From NCBI GenBank assembly GCA_965659715.1, contig CBFHXE010000014.1:1-45136 (forward strand): a stretch of 45,136 nucleotides of DNA, read 5' to 3'. Within the stretch, counting starts at the first letter, position 1. Each line of letters opens with the position of its first letter. Position numbers and translations under genes: made by a program. This document shows positions 33,192-40,812 of this stretch, piece after piece. This DNA is from CABZJG01 sp965659715 (lineage in GTDB: Bacteria; Pseudomonadota; Alphaproteobacteria; Rhodobacterales; Rhodobacteraceae). A model generated the notes under the pieces. That model saw only the letters and a list, made by a program, of their open reading frames with translations. It was not told the DNA's origin and searched no databases.

Positions 33192-33767
33192 ATGAATCCA
33201 GATGACGTTTTGCGGTTTTGGGTAGATGAAGTTGGACCTAAAGGTTGGTATGACACTTCTGAAACGTTAGATGCAGAAGTGCGTAATTTATTTGAACCCA
33301 CTTGGCAGCAGTTAAAGCTTGGTTCATTTAGTCTTTGGCTGACTTACCCAACAGGGGCATTAGCCTACATTATTTTAGCAGACCAATTTCCGCGTAATAT
33401 GTTTCGCGGAACAGGCTTGGCATTTGCAACAGATAAAATTGCAATTGCTGCTGCAAAATCTTCTATCAAGCAGCGTTGGGATATGCGAATCGACGAGCCA
33501 GCTCGGCAATTTTTCTATCTGCCTTTGATGCATTCTGAAAGCCTATGTGATCAAGATCGCTGTGTCAGACTAATGTCCGAGCGTATGAAAAAAACCGGGG
33601 CTTCAAATCTTTTGCATGCCCAAGCACATCGAGAAATTATTAGGGCATTCGGGCGATTCCCCTATCGCAATGAGGCACTTCAGCGCCGGTTTACCGATCC
33701 TGAGCAGGAATTTATTGATCAAGGGGGATATGGCGCAACGCTAACAGAATTGGCGCAGGTCAGCTGA
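33192..33767 (+). CDS. DUF924 family protein
   Basis: A 191-residue DUF924 protein, a widely spread family of all-helical proteins with no assigned activity. Family motifs visible are VLRFWVDEVGPKGWY (about 5-19), ILADQFPRNMFRG (about 61-73) and the end region HREIIRAFGRFPYRNEALQR (about 150-169). It has no signal peptide or membrane segment. The start follows GGGAGTCGTCGTC. It is separated from lpd by 73 bp that hold a perfect 16-base palindrome; the two may be expressed apart. No function is claimed. Confidence 0.88.
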   Translation: MNPDDVLRFWVDEVGPKGWYDTSETLDAEVRNLFEPTWQQLKLGSFSLWLTYPTGALAYIILADQFPRNMFRGTGLAFATDKIAIAAAKSSIKQRWDMRIDEPARQFFYLPLMHSESLCDQDRCVRLMSERMKKTGASNLLHAQAHREIIRAFGRFPYRNEALQRRFTDPEQEFIDQGGYGATLTELAQVS

Positions 33768-33800
33768 ATTTCAGAGAGGCATTGAAGCAAATTTAAAAAT

Positions 33801-33816
33801 AGTTTAACGTTAAACT
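33801..33816. promoter_or_regulatory. Perfect 16-base palindrome upstream of lpd
   Basis: AGTTTAACGTTAAACT is a perfect palindrome, 24 bases before the lpd ATG and 33 past the DUF924 stop. It is followed by GAATTTTTTG, so as RNA it would be a hairpin with a T tract, i.e. a terminator for DUF924. Position and symmetry also fit an operator for lpd. Both readings are possible. Confidence 0.45.
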
Positions 33817-33840
33817 GAATTTTTTGTTGCGGAGCCTTTT

Positions 33841-35235
33841 ATGTCCTCTAAGTCTTTTGATGTCGTCGTTGTTGGCGCCGGTCCCGGTGGGTATGTTGCT
33901 GCTATTCGGGCAGCACAACTCGGACTGAAAACTGCTATTGTTGAGCGTGAACATATGGGCGGTATCTGCCTTAATTGGGGATGTATTCCGACAAAAGCCA
34001 TGTTGCGCTCATCTGAAGTGTTTCATTTGATGCATCGTGCCAAAGAATTCGGTCTTGGAGCCGAGAAAATTAGCTTTGATTTAAACGCTGTTGTCTCGCG
34101 GTCGCGTGGTGTTGCGAAACAATTAAACCAAGGCGTAGGCTTCCTAATGAAAAAAAATAAGGTGCAAGTTTTCATGGGAACTGCGACTTTGACAGGTCCT
34201 AACATTGTCTCGGTTAAAACGGACAAGGAAACCCAAAAGTTAACTGCAAAAAATGTGGTTTTAGCAACCGGGGCGCGTGCAAGAGAATTACCGGGGCTTG
34301 AGGCTGACGGTGATCTTGTGTGGACCTATAAGCACGCTTTGACCCCGTCTAGAATGCCGGAAAAGCTTTTGGTAATCGGCTCTGGTGCAATTGGAATTGA
34401 GTTTGCAAGCTTTTACAACACGTTGGGCGCAGAAACCACGGTCGTTGAAGTGCTTGATCGGATCTTGCCCGTGGAAGATGCTGAAATAGCAGATTTTGCA
34501 AAAAAACAGTTTCTTAAACAAGGCATGGTTATCCGAGAAAAGGCCATGGTGAAAAAACTCGACCGCAGGTCCGGCAAAGTCATCGCGCATATTGAGCAAG
34601 ACAAGAAAGTGGATCGGCACGAATTTGACACGGTTATTTCCGCGGTTGGGATTGTTGGAAATGTTGAAAACCTAGGTTTGGAAAATTTGGGTGTGAAAAT
34701 TGATCGCACCCATGTTGTGACCGACGAATATTGCCGAACATCGGTCAAGGGCGTTTTTGCCATTGGCGACTTGGCAGGGGCGCCTTGGTTGGCACATAAA
34801 GCCAGTCATGAAGGCACGATGGTGGCAGAACTGATTGCCGGGAAAAAATCGCACGCCGTTGATCCCAACAGCATTGCGGGATGCACCTATTGCCATCCCC
34901 AAATTGCCAGTGTTGGGATGACTGAAGCTCAGGCAAAAGATGCCGGTCATGATATTAAAGTGGGGCGGTTTCCATTTATTGGAAATGGGAAAGCAATTGC
35001 ATTGGGCGAACCTGAGGGCATGATCAAAACCATATTTGATGCAAAAAGTGGTGAATTGCTTGGCGCCCATATGGTGGGTGCAGAAGTAACCGAGCTTATT
35101 CAGGGATATATTGTTGGCCGGAAACTTGAAACCACCGAGCAGGACTTAATGGAAACGGTTTTCCCGCATCCAACATTATCCGAAATGATGCACGAAAGCG
35201 TGTTGGACGCGTTTGATAAGGCAGTCCATATTTGA
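33841..35235 (+). CDS. lpdA: Dihydrolipoyl dehydrogenase (E3)
   Basis: FAD enzyme that re-oxidises dihydrolipoamide in 2-oxoacid dehydrogenase complexes and the glycine cleavage system. The 464-residue protein has GAGPGGYVAAI at 12-22, the redox cysteines C43 and C48 in GGICLNWGCIPTKA, a second nucleotide-binding GSGAIGIEF near 180, and the C-terminal active-site HPTLSE (about 439-444). The GGICLNWGC form of the redox site (rather than GGTCLNVGC) is a known variant in pyruvate dehydrogenase-type E3. No E1 or E2 genes lie nearby, so the partner complex cannot be stated. It stands alone at the end of the rightward gene run, facing the folate gene set. Confidence 0.95.
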   Translation: MSSKSFDVVVVGAGPGGYVAAIRAAQLGLKTAIVEREHMGGICLNWGCIPTKAMLRSSEVFHLMHRAKEFGLGAEKISFDLNAVVSRSRGVAKQLNQGVGFLMKKNKVQVFMGTATLTGPNIVSVKTDKETQKLTAKNVVLATGARARELPGLEADGDLVWTYKHALTPSRMPEKLLVIGSGAIGIEFASFYNTLGAETTVVEVLDRILPVEDAEIADFAKKQFLKQGMVIREKAMVKKLDRRSGKVIAHIEQDKKVDRHEFDTVISAVGIVGNVENLGLENLGVKIDRTHVVTDEYCRTSVKGVFAIGDLAGAPWLAHKASHEGTMVAELIAGKKSHAVDPNSIAGCTYCHPQIASVGMTEAQAKDAGHDIKVGRFPFIGNGKAIALGEPEGMIKTIFDAKSGELLGAHMVGAEVTELIQGYIVGRKLETTEQDLMETVFPHPTLSEMMHESVLDAFDKAVHI

Positions 35236-35260
35236 CTTTATTCAACCAAATATGAATTTT
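35227..35260 (+). terminator. Possible terminator at the lpd stop
   Basis: CATATTTG at 35227-35234 pairs perfectly with CAAATATG at 35247-35254, across a 12-base loop, and AATTTTCTAC follows. The stem overlaps the stop codon and is AT-rich, so it may be weak. Confidence 0.35.
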
Positions 35261-35342
35261 CTACAAAACTTTTGATGTGGGCTCGTCTTAAGCTGTAAAC
35301 GCTTCGGACACTGTGCGGTTTGTATGTGCCTGTTCTGTGACC

Positions 35343-36401
35343 TTAAGCGCTACGTCTGCGTCCGCCGCGCCGACCGCCACGGCCACCGGCTTCTCCACCC
35401 GATCCAGCAGGTTTGTTGAAATGTATCCAAGCTCCGCCATGCGGGTCATTGTCTGTCAAAAGGTTAGCTGCACGAATTGCTTCCATTTCTTTTCCGGGTT
35501 TTGGAAGTGTTGATCCAAGTCCGAAAAGCGAAACAAAGGCTTCATCCTCCATTCCAGCGGGCAGGATAATGCCCGCAGCTTCTACTTCAGCCTTTTTTTC
35601 TGCAATTTTCTTTTGTGTCACAGGCAAGGCAACGGGGTTCATAATTGCCGATGTCATGCCGGCGCCCATTGCCATTGGTAAAAAGGCATTGTTTATCCCG
35701 TGCCGGTTAGGCAGCCCAAACGAAACATTAGATGCGCCGCAGGTGGTGTTCACCCCCAATTCTTCACGCAGTTTTCTAACCAAGGTAAAGACTTGTTTGC
35801 CAGCCGTTGCCATCGCGCCAATGGGCATCACAAGAGGATCGACCACAATGTCATGTGCCGGTATGCCAAAGTCAGCAGCGCGCTCAACGATTTTTTTCGC
35901 TACAGCAAACCGAACGTCGGGATCTTCTGAAATGCCTGTGTCATCGTTTGAAATTGCTACAACGGGAACATTGTATTTTTTTACCAGTGGAAGGACAAAT
36001 TCCAATCGCTCTTCCTCACCAGTAACAGAATTAAGAAGGGGTCGGCCTTCTGCGATTTGCAATCCTGTTTCCAAAGCTTCCGGAACAGAACTATCAATGC
36101 AAAGCGGGATATCTGTTAATCCCTGTACCAGCTCGATGATTTTTTTCATCAAGGGGGGTTCGGTTTCGTTCGGATTTGGGTTTGAATTGTAAACCACACC
36201 CGCGTTAATATCGAGGATATTGGCGCCAGCAGCCACTTGGGCAATCGCATCCTTTTCAACGGTTGAAAAATCGCCTGCTTCTAATTGAGCGGCTAGTTTT
36301 TTCCTGCCGGTTGGGTTAATGCGCTCGCCGATCACGCAAAACGGTTCGTCAAAGCCTAGTATCGCAGTCTTGGTTTTCGATTCAACAATCGTGCGGGTCA
36401 T
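35343..36401 (-). CDS. Methyltetrahydrofolate:corrinoid methyltransferase (MetH pterin-domain-like)
   Basis: A 352-residue protein with a TIM-barrel pterin-binding domain, as in the central part of MetH and AcsE/MtgA. Family elements are CVIGERINPTGRKKL (about 21-35), ANILDINAGVVYN (about 59-71), PLCIDSS (about 98-104) and VVDPLVMPIG (about 186-195); the asparagine of NVSFGLPNRHGIN binds folate in relatives. It would move a methyl group between methyl-THF and a corrinoid protein. With the MetF-like gene upstream it fits a split methionine synthase or a methylated-amine demethylation route. The last 20 or so residues are a Gly/Arg tail (GGRGGRRGGRRR). No cobalamin-binding gene is in the window. 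Confidence 0.82.
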   Translation of the reverse strand: MTRTIVESKTKTAILGFDEPFCVIGERINPTGRKKLAAQLEAGDFSTVEKDAIAQVAAGANILDINAGVVYNSNPNPNETEPPLMKKIIELVQGLTDIPLCIDSSVPEALETGLQIAEGRPLLNSVTGEEERLEFVLPLVKKYNVPVVAISNDDTGISEDPDVRFAVAKKIVERAADFGIPAHDIVVDPLVMPIGAMATAGKQVFTLVRKLREELGVNTTCGASNVSFGLPNRHGINNAFLPMAMGAGMTSAIMNPVALPVTQKKIAEKKAEVEAAGIILPAGMEDEAFVSLFGLGSTLPKPGKEMEAIRAANLLTDNDPHGGAWIHFNKPAGSGGEAGGRGGRRGGRRRSA

Positions 36402-36410
36402 AATAAGTCC

Positions 36411-37337
36411 TTATGAAGCATTGGAGGGAACAGCAGATCGACCACCGTGGTTGATTGCCCATGTTGCATTGGTCTTGATCCCTCCAAGTGGAAAGAAATG
36501 CACATTTGTGATGTTAAAGTCGGGTGTGGCTGCTTTGTGTTTTGCCAACTTGCTCAAGACATTTGTAGGCTCGTAAGGCAAAAGCAATTTCGTAACGTCC
36601 ATCGCCCGTTTCTGAAGCACCTTGAGGGATGGACCAACACCGCACGCGATGGCAAATTTAATCAAAGTTTGCAGTTTTGCAGGTCCAGCTATGCCAATAT
36701 GAATTGGGATATCAATGCCCGCCGCCTTGATCGAATTGGCCCATTCGATGATTGGTTTTGCTTCGAAAGCAAACTGTGTCACAATGGCCAATTTGGCGTC
36801 GGTACGCTCGGAAAATTTTTGTTTCCATTGAAGCGCCGCATCGACATTTTGGGTTGAGCCATCTGGATCAATGTCTTTGTTGCCTTCGGGATGGCCAGCA
36901 ATGTGCAACCGGCTAAATCCTGCCTTGTCAAAAAGACCCGTTTCCATCAGTTGCATCGAGCTTTCAAAATCGCCATGCGGGGTTGTAACGCCTCCGGCTA
37001 GAAGCAAAGCTTGGTCAACTCCCGCTTCCCCTTGATACCGGGCGATCCAATCATTCAATGTCTCAGAATCTCGAATAATTCTTGCCGGGAAATGCGGCAT
37101 GACCTGATAACCTTCGCGTGCAACCCTTTTGGCTGTAGCGACCATCTCTTCGATTGGCGTGCCTTCTATATGCGCGATATAAACCCGCGTTCCGCTCGGC
37201 AATAATTCGCGAAAGTCATCTACTTTTTCTGCCGTTCTTGGCATGACTTCGATCGAATAGTCGGCCAAAAAACTTTCGACATTTGGATCAACAAAGTTTG
37301 CATCGCCCGATTTGTTTTTCAATTTGAACAAAGCCAC
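36411..37337 (-). CDS. Methylenetetrahydrofolate reductase-like protein (MetF family)
   Basis: A 308-residue protein of the methylenetetrahydrofolate reductase fold. It has the FAD/folate barrel features EVMPRTAEKVDDFRELL, VYIAHIEGTP, HFPARIIRD and the C-terminal IPIHIGIAGPAKLQTLIKFA, a variant form found with C1/corrinoid genes and more divergent than E. coli MetF. The start is placed at GTG 37337 because GGAGG ends five bases before it; in-frame codons further upstream (to 37388) lie beyond that site. The methyltransferase gene follows after 9 bp and the 98-aa gene precedes by 28 bp, indicating one operon. It would produce methyl-THF, or oxidise it, depending on the flow. Confidence 0.82.
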   Translation of the reverse strand: MALFKLKNKSGDANFVDPNVESFLADYSIEVMPRTAEKVDDFRELLPSGTRVYIAHIEGTPIEEMVATAKRVAREGYQVMPHFPARIIRDSETLNDWIARYQGEAGVDQALLLAGGVTTPHGDFESSMQLMETGLFDKAGFSRLHIAGHPEGNKDIDPDGSTQNVDAALQWKQKFSERTDAKLAIVTQFAFEAKPIIEWANSIKAAGIDIPIHIGIAGPAKLQTLIKFAIACGVGPSLKVLQKRAMDVTKLLLPYEPTNVLSKLAKHKAATPDFNITNVHFFPLGGIKTNATWAINHGGRSAVPSNAS

Positions 37338-37365
37338 TATGACCTCCAAAAATGTCATGGCGGGG

Positions 37366-37662
37366 CTACGCCCGACCGTTATTCGCAATCAGTGTTTTAA
37401 CGAGTTCGTGATCATATTCGGCTTCAAGGCGTTCTGCTTCTGCATCCGCAATCGTATTGGCGTCGCCTGCAATGGTAGCCGTTTGAACTTTTCGCCATTC
37501 TGACAGATAATCGTCAGTTCCCGCCAACCCACTTTTCATTGCGGCACGGTCAATTGCTTGTTCAAAACGTTCCGCCAATTGTCTCTTTGCACCTTTGCGG
37601 CCTCTGCCCACAATGACCTGAGCCGGTATATCGCGCCAATAGACTATAGTAACCTCGGGCAT
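37366..37662 (-). CDS. Small 'virulence factor' family protein of the C1 operon
   Basis: A 98-residue protein that begins MPEVTIVYWRDIPAQVIVGRGR, the pattern of a small family labelled 'virulence factor' from a conserved domain name. It is regularly found next to the MetF-like and corrinoid methyltransferase genes in Rhodobacteraceae, so the label is probably misleading and the protein a partner of the folate/corrinoid system. The N-terminal part is a short beta-rich segment, the rest is helical and charged. It is first in the operon, with GAGGAATCATCT before the ATG. Activity is unknown. Confidence 0.75.
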   Translation of the reverse strand: MPEVTIVYWRDIPAQVIVGRGRKGAKRQLAERFEQAIDRAAMKSGLAGTDDYLSEWRKVQTATIAGDANTIADAEAERLEAEYDHELVKTLIANNGRA

Positions 37663-37717
37663 AGATGATTCCTCGTCTTCACTGGACTGCTTTTAAGATA
37701 GTCTTGAACATGCCCTG

Positions 37718-37752
37718 TGTCGAATTTCGACAGATGTCGCGCTGTCCGCGAC
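37718..37752. promoter_or_regulatory. Two adjacent palindromes upstream of the C1 operon
   Basis: In the 295-bp gap between the C1 operon and ppx, TGTCGAA-T-TTCGACA spans 37718-37732 and GTCGCG-CTGTC-CGCGAC spans 37736-37752. Both share a GTCG/CGAC edge. They sit 56-90 bases before the start of the 98-aa gene, a fair operator position; the second could also form a stable RNA hairpin. No known riboswitch core was recognised. Confidence 0.4.
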
Positions 37753-37957
37753 CTATTTCACCATAAACTAAATCTGCCAAAATCAACAGGCCGGCCTTGT
37801 ATCGAAATGTGAATAATGACTATGAGCAGGAAACTTGATGCGCTTTGGAATGGCACGTGGCTCAAATCTTTGTGCAAAAGAGCAAAATGTGATCTTGCAG
37901 GAAAACTATATGCGCCGTATCGTGGTCACAACTTGAAATATTGGAGGGCGTAATATC

Positions 37958-39070
37958 ATGGCGCCCAAGCGTCCTAAAGGTGCGGGCGCATTCCCAAAAC
38001 CGGTTGAGAGCCCCGCGCCAAAACCGCCTAGTCCAACAGAGCTCTATGCTGCTTTGGACTTGGGTACCAACAGTTGCAGAATGTTGATTGCTCAACCAAA
38101 GGGCAGTCAATTTCATGTTGTTGACAGTTTTTCAAAATCTGTGCAATTGGGCGCTGGTCTTGAACGGACTGGCAAACTAAGCAGTAAGTCCATGCAAAGA
38201 ACACTTCAAGCTCTGAGGGTGTGTCAGCAAAAGTTAAAGCGGTACAAAGTAAGGCAAATGCGTCTTGTAGCTACCGAAGCGTGCCGACGCGCAAAGAATG
38301 CGGAAGAATTTATTCGCCAGGTCAAACGTGAAACAGGGCTAATTCTGGAGATTATCCAACCTGAGGAAGAGGCGCGCTTGGCCGTCATATCCTGCGCGCC
38401 GCTTGTCAGCACAAAAACCGAACAATTGCTAGTTGTTGACATTGGTGGTGGATCCACGGAATTGGTCTGGATTGAATTGTCATCGGTGCCCAGTCGTGAG
38501 CGTCCTCGCGCGATTATGCGATTACATGCAGGTTTTCATGCCGTGGATAGCCCTTTTGCCGCAGCTAAAGTTGTTGACTGGATAAGTGTTCCCCTTGGTG
38601 TGGCAACCCTTAGAGATCACTTCGGCGATGTTGAGGATGATGCCGCCCGTTATGCGCTAATGAGTTGGTATTTTGAAGAAAACCTGAGTGAGTTTGCGCC
38701 ATATAAAGACCAGCCGCCGCGCGAAGGATTTCAAATTATAGGGACTTCTGGAACAGTCACCACCGTGGCTGCGAGCCATTTAGGATTAAAAAGATATGAC
38801 CGGACAAAAGTTGATGGGCTTAGGATGACTTCTGACCAAATAGATCGGGTTATAAATTCTTATTTGGAAATGGGACCCTCTGGTCGAAGAATGGATCCAA
38901 GAATAGGTCAGGACCGACAAGCACTTATTATGTCAGGCTCTGCAATATTGCAGGCGCTATTGAGGAGCTGGCCAACAGACAGGCTTTCGGTTGCAGATCG
39001 CGGTTTGCGTGAGGGGCTTCTTTACGCACAGATGAGCGCCGATGGAGTATTAGAGGATGCGCCTTTTTAA
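37958..39070 (+). CDS. Ppx/GppA family phosphatase
   Basis: ASKHA-fold enzyme that hydrolyses polyphosphate or guanosine pentaphosphate. The 370-residue protein has the phosphate-1 motif ALDLGTNSCRML (about 29-40), the ACRRAKNAEEF segment (about 108-118), the phosphate-2 loop VVDIGGGSTELVW (about 156-168) and IGTSGTVTTVAA (about 261-272). The E. coli Ppx (513 aa) and GppA (494 aa) carry an extra C-terminal domain that is missing here, as is usual in alphaproteobacteria. The N-terminus has a short basic, proline-rich tail. The start follows TTGGAGGGCGTAATATC. The stop shares a base with the rlmE start, so the two are co-transcribed. Confidence 0.9.
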   Translation: MAPKRPKGAGAFPKPVESPAPKPPSPTELYAALDLGTNSCRMLIAQPKGSQFHVVDSFSKSVQLGAGLERTGKLSSKSMQRTLQALRVCQQKLKRYKVRQMRLVATEACRRAKNAEEFIRQVKRETGLILEIIQPEEEARLAVISCAPLVSTKTEQLLVVDIGGGSTELVWIELSSVPSRERPRAIMRLHAGFHAVDSPFAAAKVVDWISVPLGVATLRDHFGDVEDDAARYALMSWYFEENLSEFAPYKDQPPREGFQIIGTSGTVTTVAASHLGLKRYDRTKVDGLRMTSDQIDRVINSYLEMGPSGRRMDPRIGQDRQALIMSGSAILQALLRSWPTDRLSVADRGLREGLLYAQMSADGVLEDAPF

Positions 39071-39786
39071 TGCGTGAAAATAGCAAAAATACGTCCGGTC
39101 GAGGGCAACGGGACTTAAAAGTCAGGGTAAAGAAAGCGCGTGGTAAGTCTGTTGCACAAGTGCGTTGGCTGGAACGCCAACTCAATGACCCCTATGTCAA
39201 ACGGGCCAAAAACGAAGGATTTCGGGGGCGCGCTGCCTTCAAATTGACCGAACTTGATGATAAATATCATTTTTTGAAGCCAGGTGCGCGGGTCGTCGAC
39301 CTCGGGTCAGCGCCGGGTGGGTGGTGTCAGGTGGCGGTGGCTCGGGTGAATGCGCAGGGTGAGAAAAAGGGCAAAGCCGTTGGCAAAGTGCTGGGGGTCG
39401 ATTTGCAAATGGTCGAACCTGTTGCCGGCGCTGAACTTTATCAACTTGATTTTTTAAGCGAGGGTGCGGATACCCAAGTGCAACGCTGGCTGGGCAGCCC
39501 TGCAGATGTGGTTCTGTCCGATATGGCGGCGGCCAGCTCTGGCCATAAGCAGACCGATCACCTGCGCATTATTGCCCTGTGTGAAGCGGCGGCCTATTTT
39601 GCCTTTGATGTGCTTGAAATCGGTGGCAGCTTTGTTGCCAAAGTGCTGGCTGGCGGGGCAGAAGGCGATTTGCAGAAACTTCTCAAACAGAGATTTACCA
39701 AAGTGGCAAATGTAAAGCCCCCCGCAAGCCGCGCGGACAGTTCGGAAAAATTTGTTGTCGCAATGGGCTACCGCGGCGTGCCTTGA
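39070..39786 (+). CDS. rlmE: 23S rRNA 2'-O-methyltransferase (U2552)
   Basis: RrmJ/FtsJ-type enzyme that methylates the ribose of U2552 in 23S rRNA. The 238-residue protein has the K-D-K-E catalytic tetrad context: FRGRAAFKLTELDDKY (K), VVDLGSAPGGWCQVAV (SAM site), VVLSDMAAASSGHKQTDH (D) and GGSFVAKVLAGGAEG (K), with the final glutamate in SSEKFVVA. A basic N-terminal tail of about 40 residues precedes the domain and is expected to bind RNA. The start overlaps the ppx stop by one base. The 3' end overlaps the convergent regulator gene by 19 bases. Confidence 0.95.
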   Translation: MRENSKNTSGRGQRDLKVRVKKARGKSVAQVRWLERQLNDPYVKRAKNEGFRGRAAFKLTELDDKYHFLKPGARVVDLGSAPGGWCQVAVARVNAQGEKKGKAVGKVLGVDLQMVEPVAGAELYQLDFLSEGADTQVQRWLGSPADVVLSDMAAASSGHKQTDHLRIIALCEAAAYFAFDVLEIGGSFVAKVLAGGAEGDLQKLLKQRFTKVANVKPPASRADSSEKFVVAMGYRGVP

Positions 39787-40733
39787 GGCAGGCCAAGCGC
39801 TGTGGGCGCCACCCCAAAGCGCAGCCGAAAGGCGCGGCTGAGCGCTGCGGGGCTTTCATAACCGCAGCGCAGGGCAATTTCAGAAATGCTTAAGCTGGTG
39901 CTTTCGATCAACTGACGGGCTTCGGTCAGACGGATGTGGCGATAGACCTGCCCCGGGCTGGTGCCGAGGCTGGCCTGAAACCGCCGCGACAGGGTTTTAA
40001 GCGGGCAGGCGGCAAGCCGCGCAATGTCAGACAGTGGCAGCGGGCGTTCAATGTTTTTGTGCATTTCCGCAATCGCCCGCTGTACAGGATTATGGCCCGA
40101 GTTCGGCCGGCGGGCATCTTTCATGCCCAGCCCCTCGTCGTGCATCAACATTGCATCCACATCCAAAGCGATTGCATTGCCCAAATGGCTTTGGATCATT
40201 TGGCGGGTCAAATCAAAGGCCGCCATTGCCCCGGCGCAGGTCACACGGTTTCCATCATAAACCACCCGTTGGCGCGTGGCATCGGTGGTCAGGAACCGCT
40301 CGGAAAAAAGATCCAGCATTTCCCAATGCACAGTGGCGCGTTTGCCGTCCAGCAAACCGGCTGACGCCATAAGCCATGGACCGCTGTCCAATCCCACCAG
40401 CGTTCTGCATTTTCTAGCGGCCTGCCGTAAAGCTTGCCGTAGGGTGGCGGTGTCATGTTTAAGATAATCATAGCTTGCGACGACACATAAATAATCACAT
40501 TGGGCCATATCTTTTAGCGCCGCATCTGGCAGAATTTGCAGCCGGCTTGAAGAAGCTGCGCTTAGGCCATCTGGGGTCAGAAACTGCCAGTTATAGACCT
40601 GCCTGCCGGCCAGCGTATTGGCGGCGCGCAACGGCTCAAGACAATTGGCCAGACAGATGTTGGAAAACCGGTCGAAAAGCAAAAAACATATGCTGACTGA
40701 GATTTCCGCAGTGATTGTCCATTTTTGCATCAT
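39768..40733 (-). CDS. GlxA/CdhR-type AraC family transcriptional regulator
   Basis: A 321-residue regulator with an N-terminal glutamine-amidotransferase-like (DJ-1/PfpI) domain (about 10-190; the segment VGLDSGPWLMASAGLLDGKRAT is typical) and two C-terminal AraC helix-turn-helix units (about 215-318, SDIARLAACPLKTLSRRFQ and ISEIALRCGYESPAALSRAFR). CdhR of Pseudomonas has this arrangement and activates carnitine genes. Here the gene diverges from the carnitine operon over 79 bp that contain an inverted repeat, so it is the likely activator, responding to carnitine or a relative. The stop lies inside the end of the convergent rlmE gene. Confidence 0.88.
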   Translation of the reverse strand: MMQKWTITAEISVSICFLLFDRFSNICLANCLEPLRAANTLAGRQVYNWQFLTPDGLSAASSSRLQILPDAALKDMAQCDYLCVVASYDYLKHDTATLRQALRQAARKCRTLVGLDSGPWLMASAGLLDGKRATVHWEMLDLFSERFLTTDATRQRVVYDGNRVTCAGAMAAFDLTRQMIQSHLGNAIALDVDAMLMHDEGLGMKDARRPNSGHNPVQRAIAEMHKNIERPLPLSDIARLAACPLKTLSRRFQASLGTSPGQVYRHIRLTEARQLIESTSLSISEIALRCGYESPAALSRAFRLRFGVAPTALGLPQGTPR

Positions 40734-40751
40734 TATTGTCTTTTACTGCAT

Positions 40752-40774
40752 TAAATTCTGAAGCGCCAGATTTA
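40752..40774. promoter_or_regulatory. Inverted repeat in the divergent carnitine promoter region
   Basis: TAAATTCTG and CAGATTTA form inverted arms (one bulged T) around AAGCGC, midway between the divergent regulator and BKACE starts. It is the best operator candidate in the 79-bp gap. No independent support. Confidence 0.35.
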
Positions 40775-40812
40775 TGCTTGGATCAAATAATCGATTTTGA
40801 CAGGAGGTCACG

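Noticed and set aside
37816..37950. Small plus-strand frame of 44 codons ending seven bases before the ppx start
   Set aside because: It has no Shine-Dalgarno site, no recognisable family and a random-looking basic composition. It could be a leader peptide but nothing supports that.
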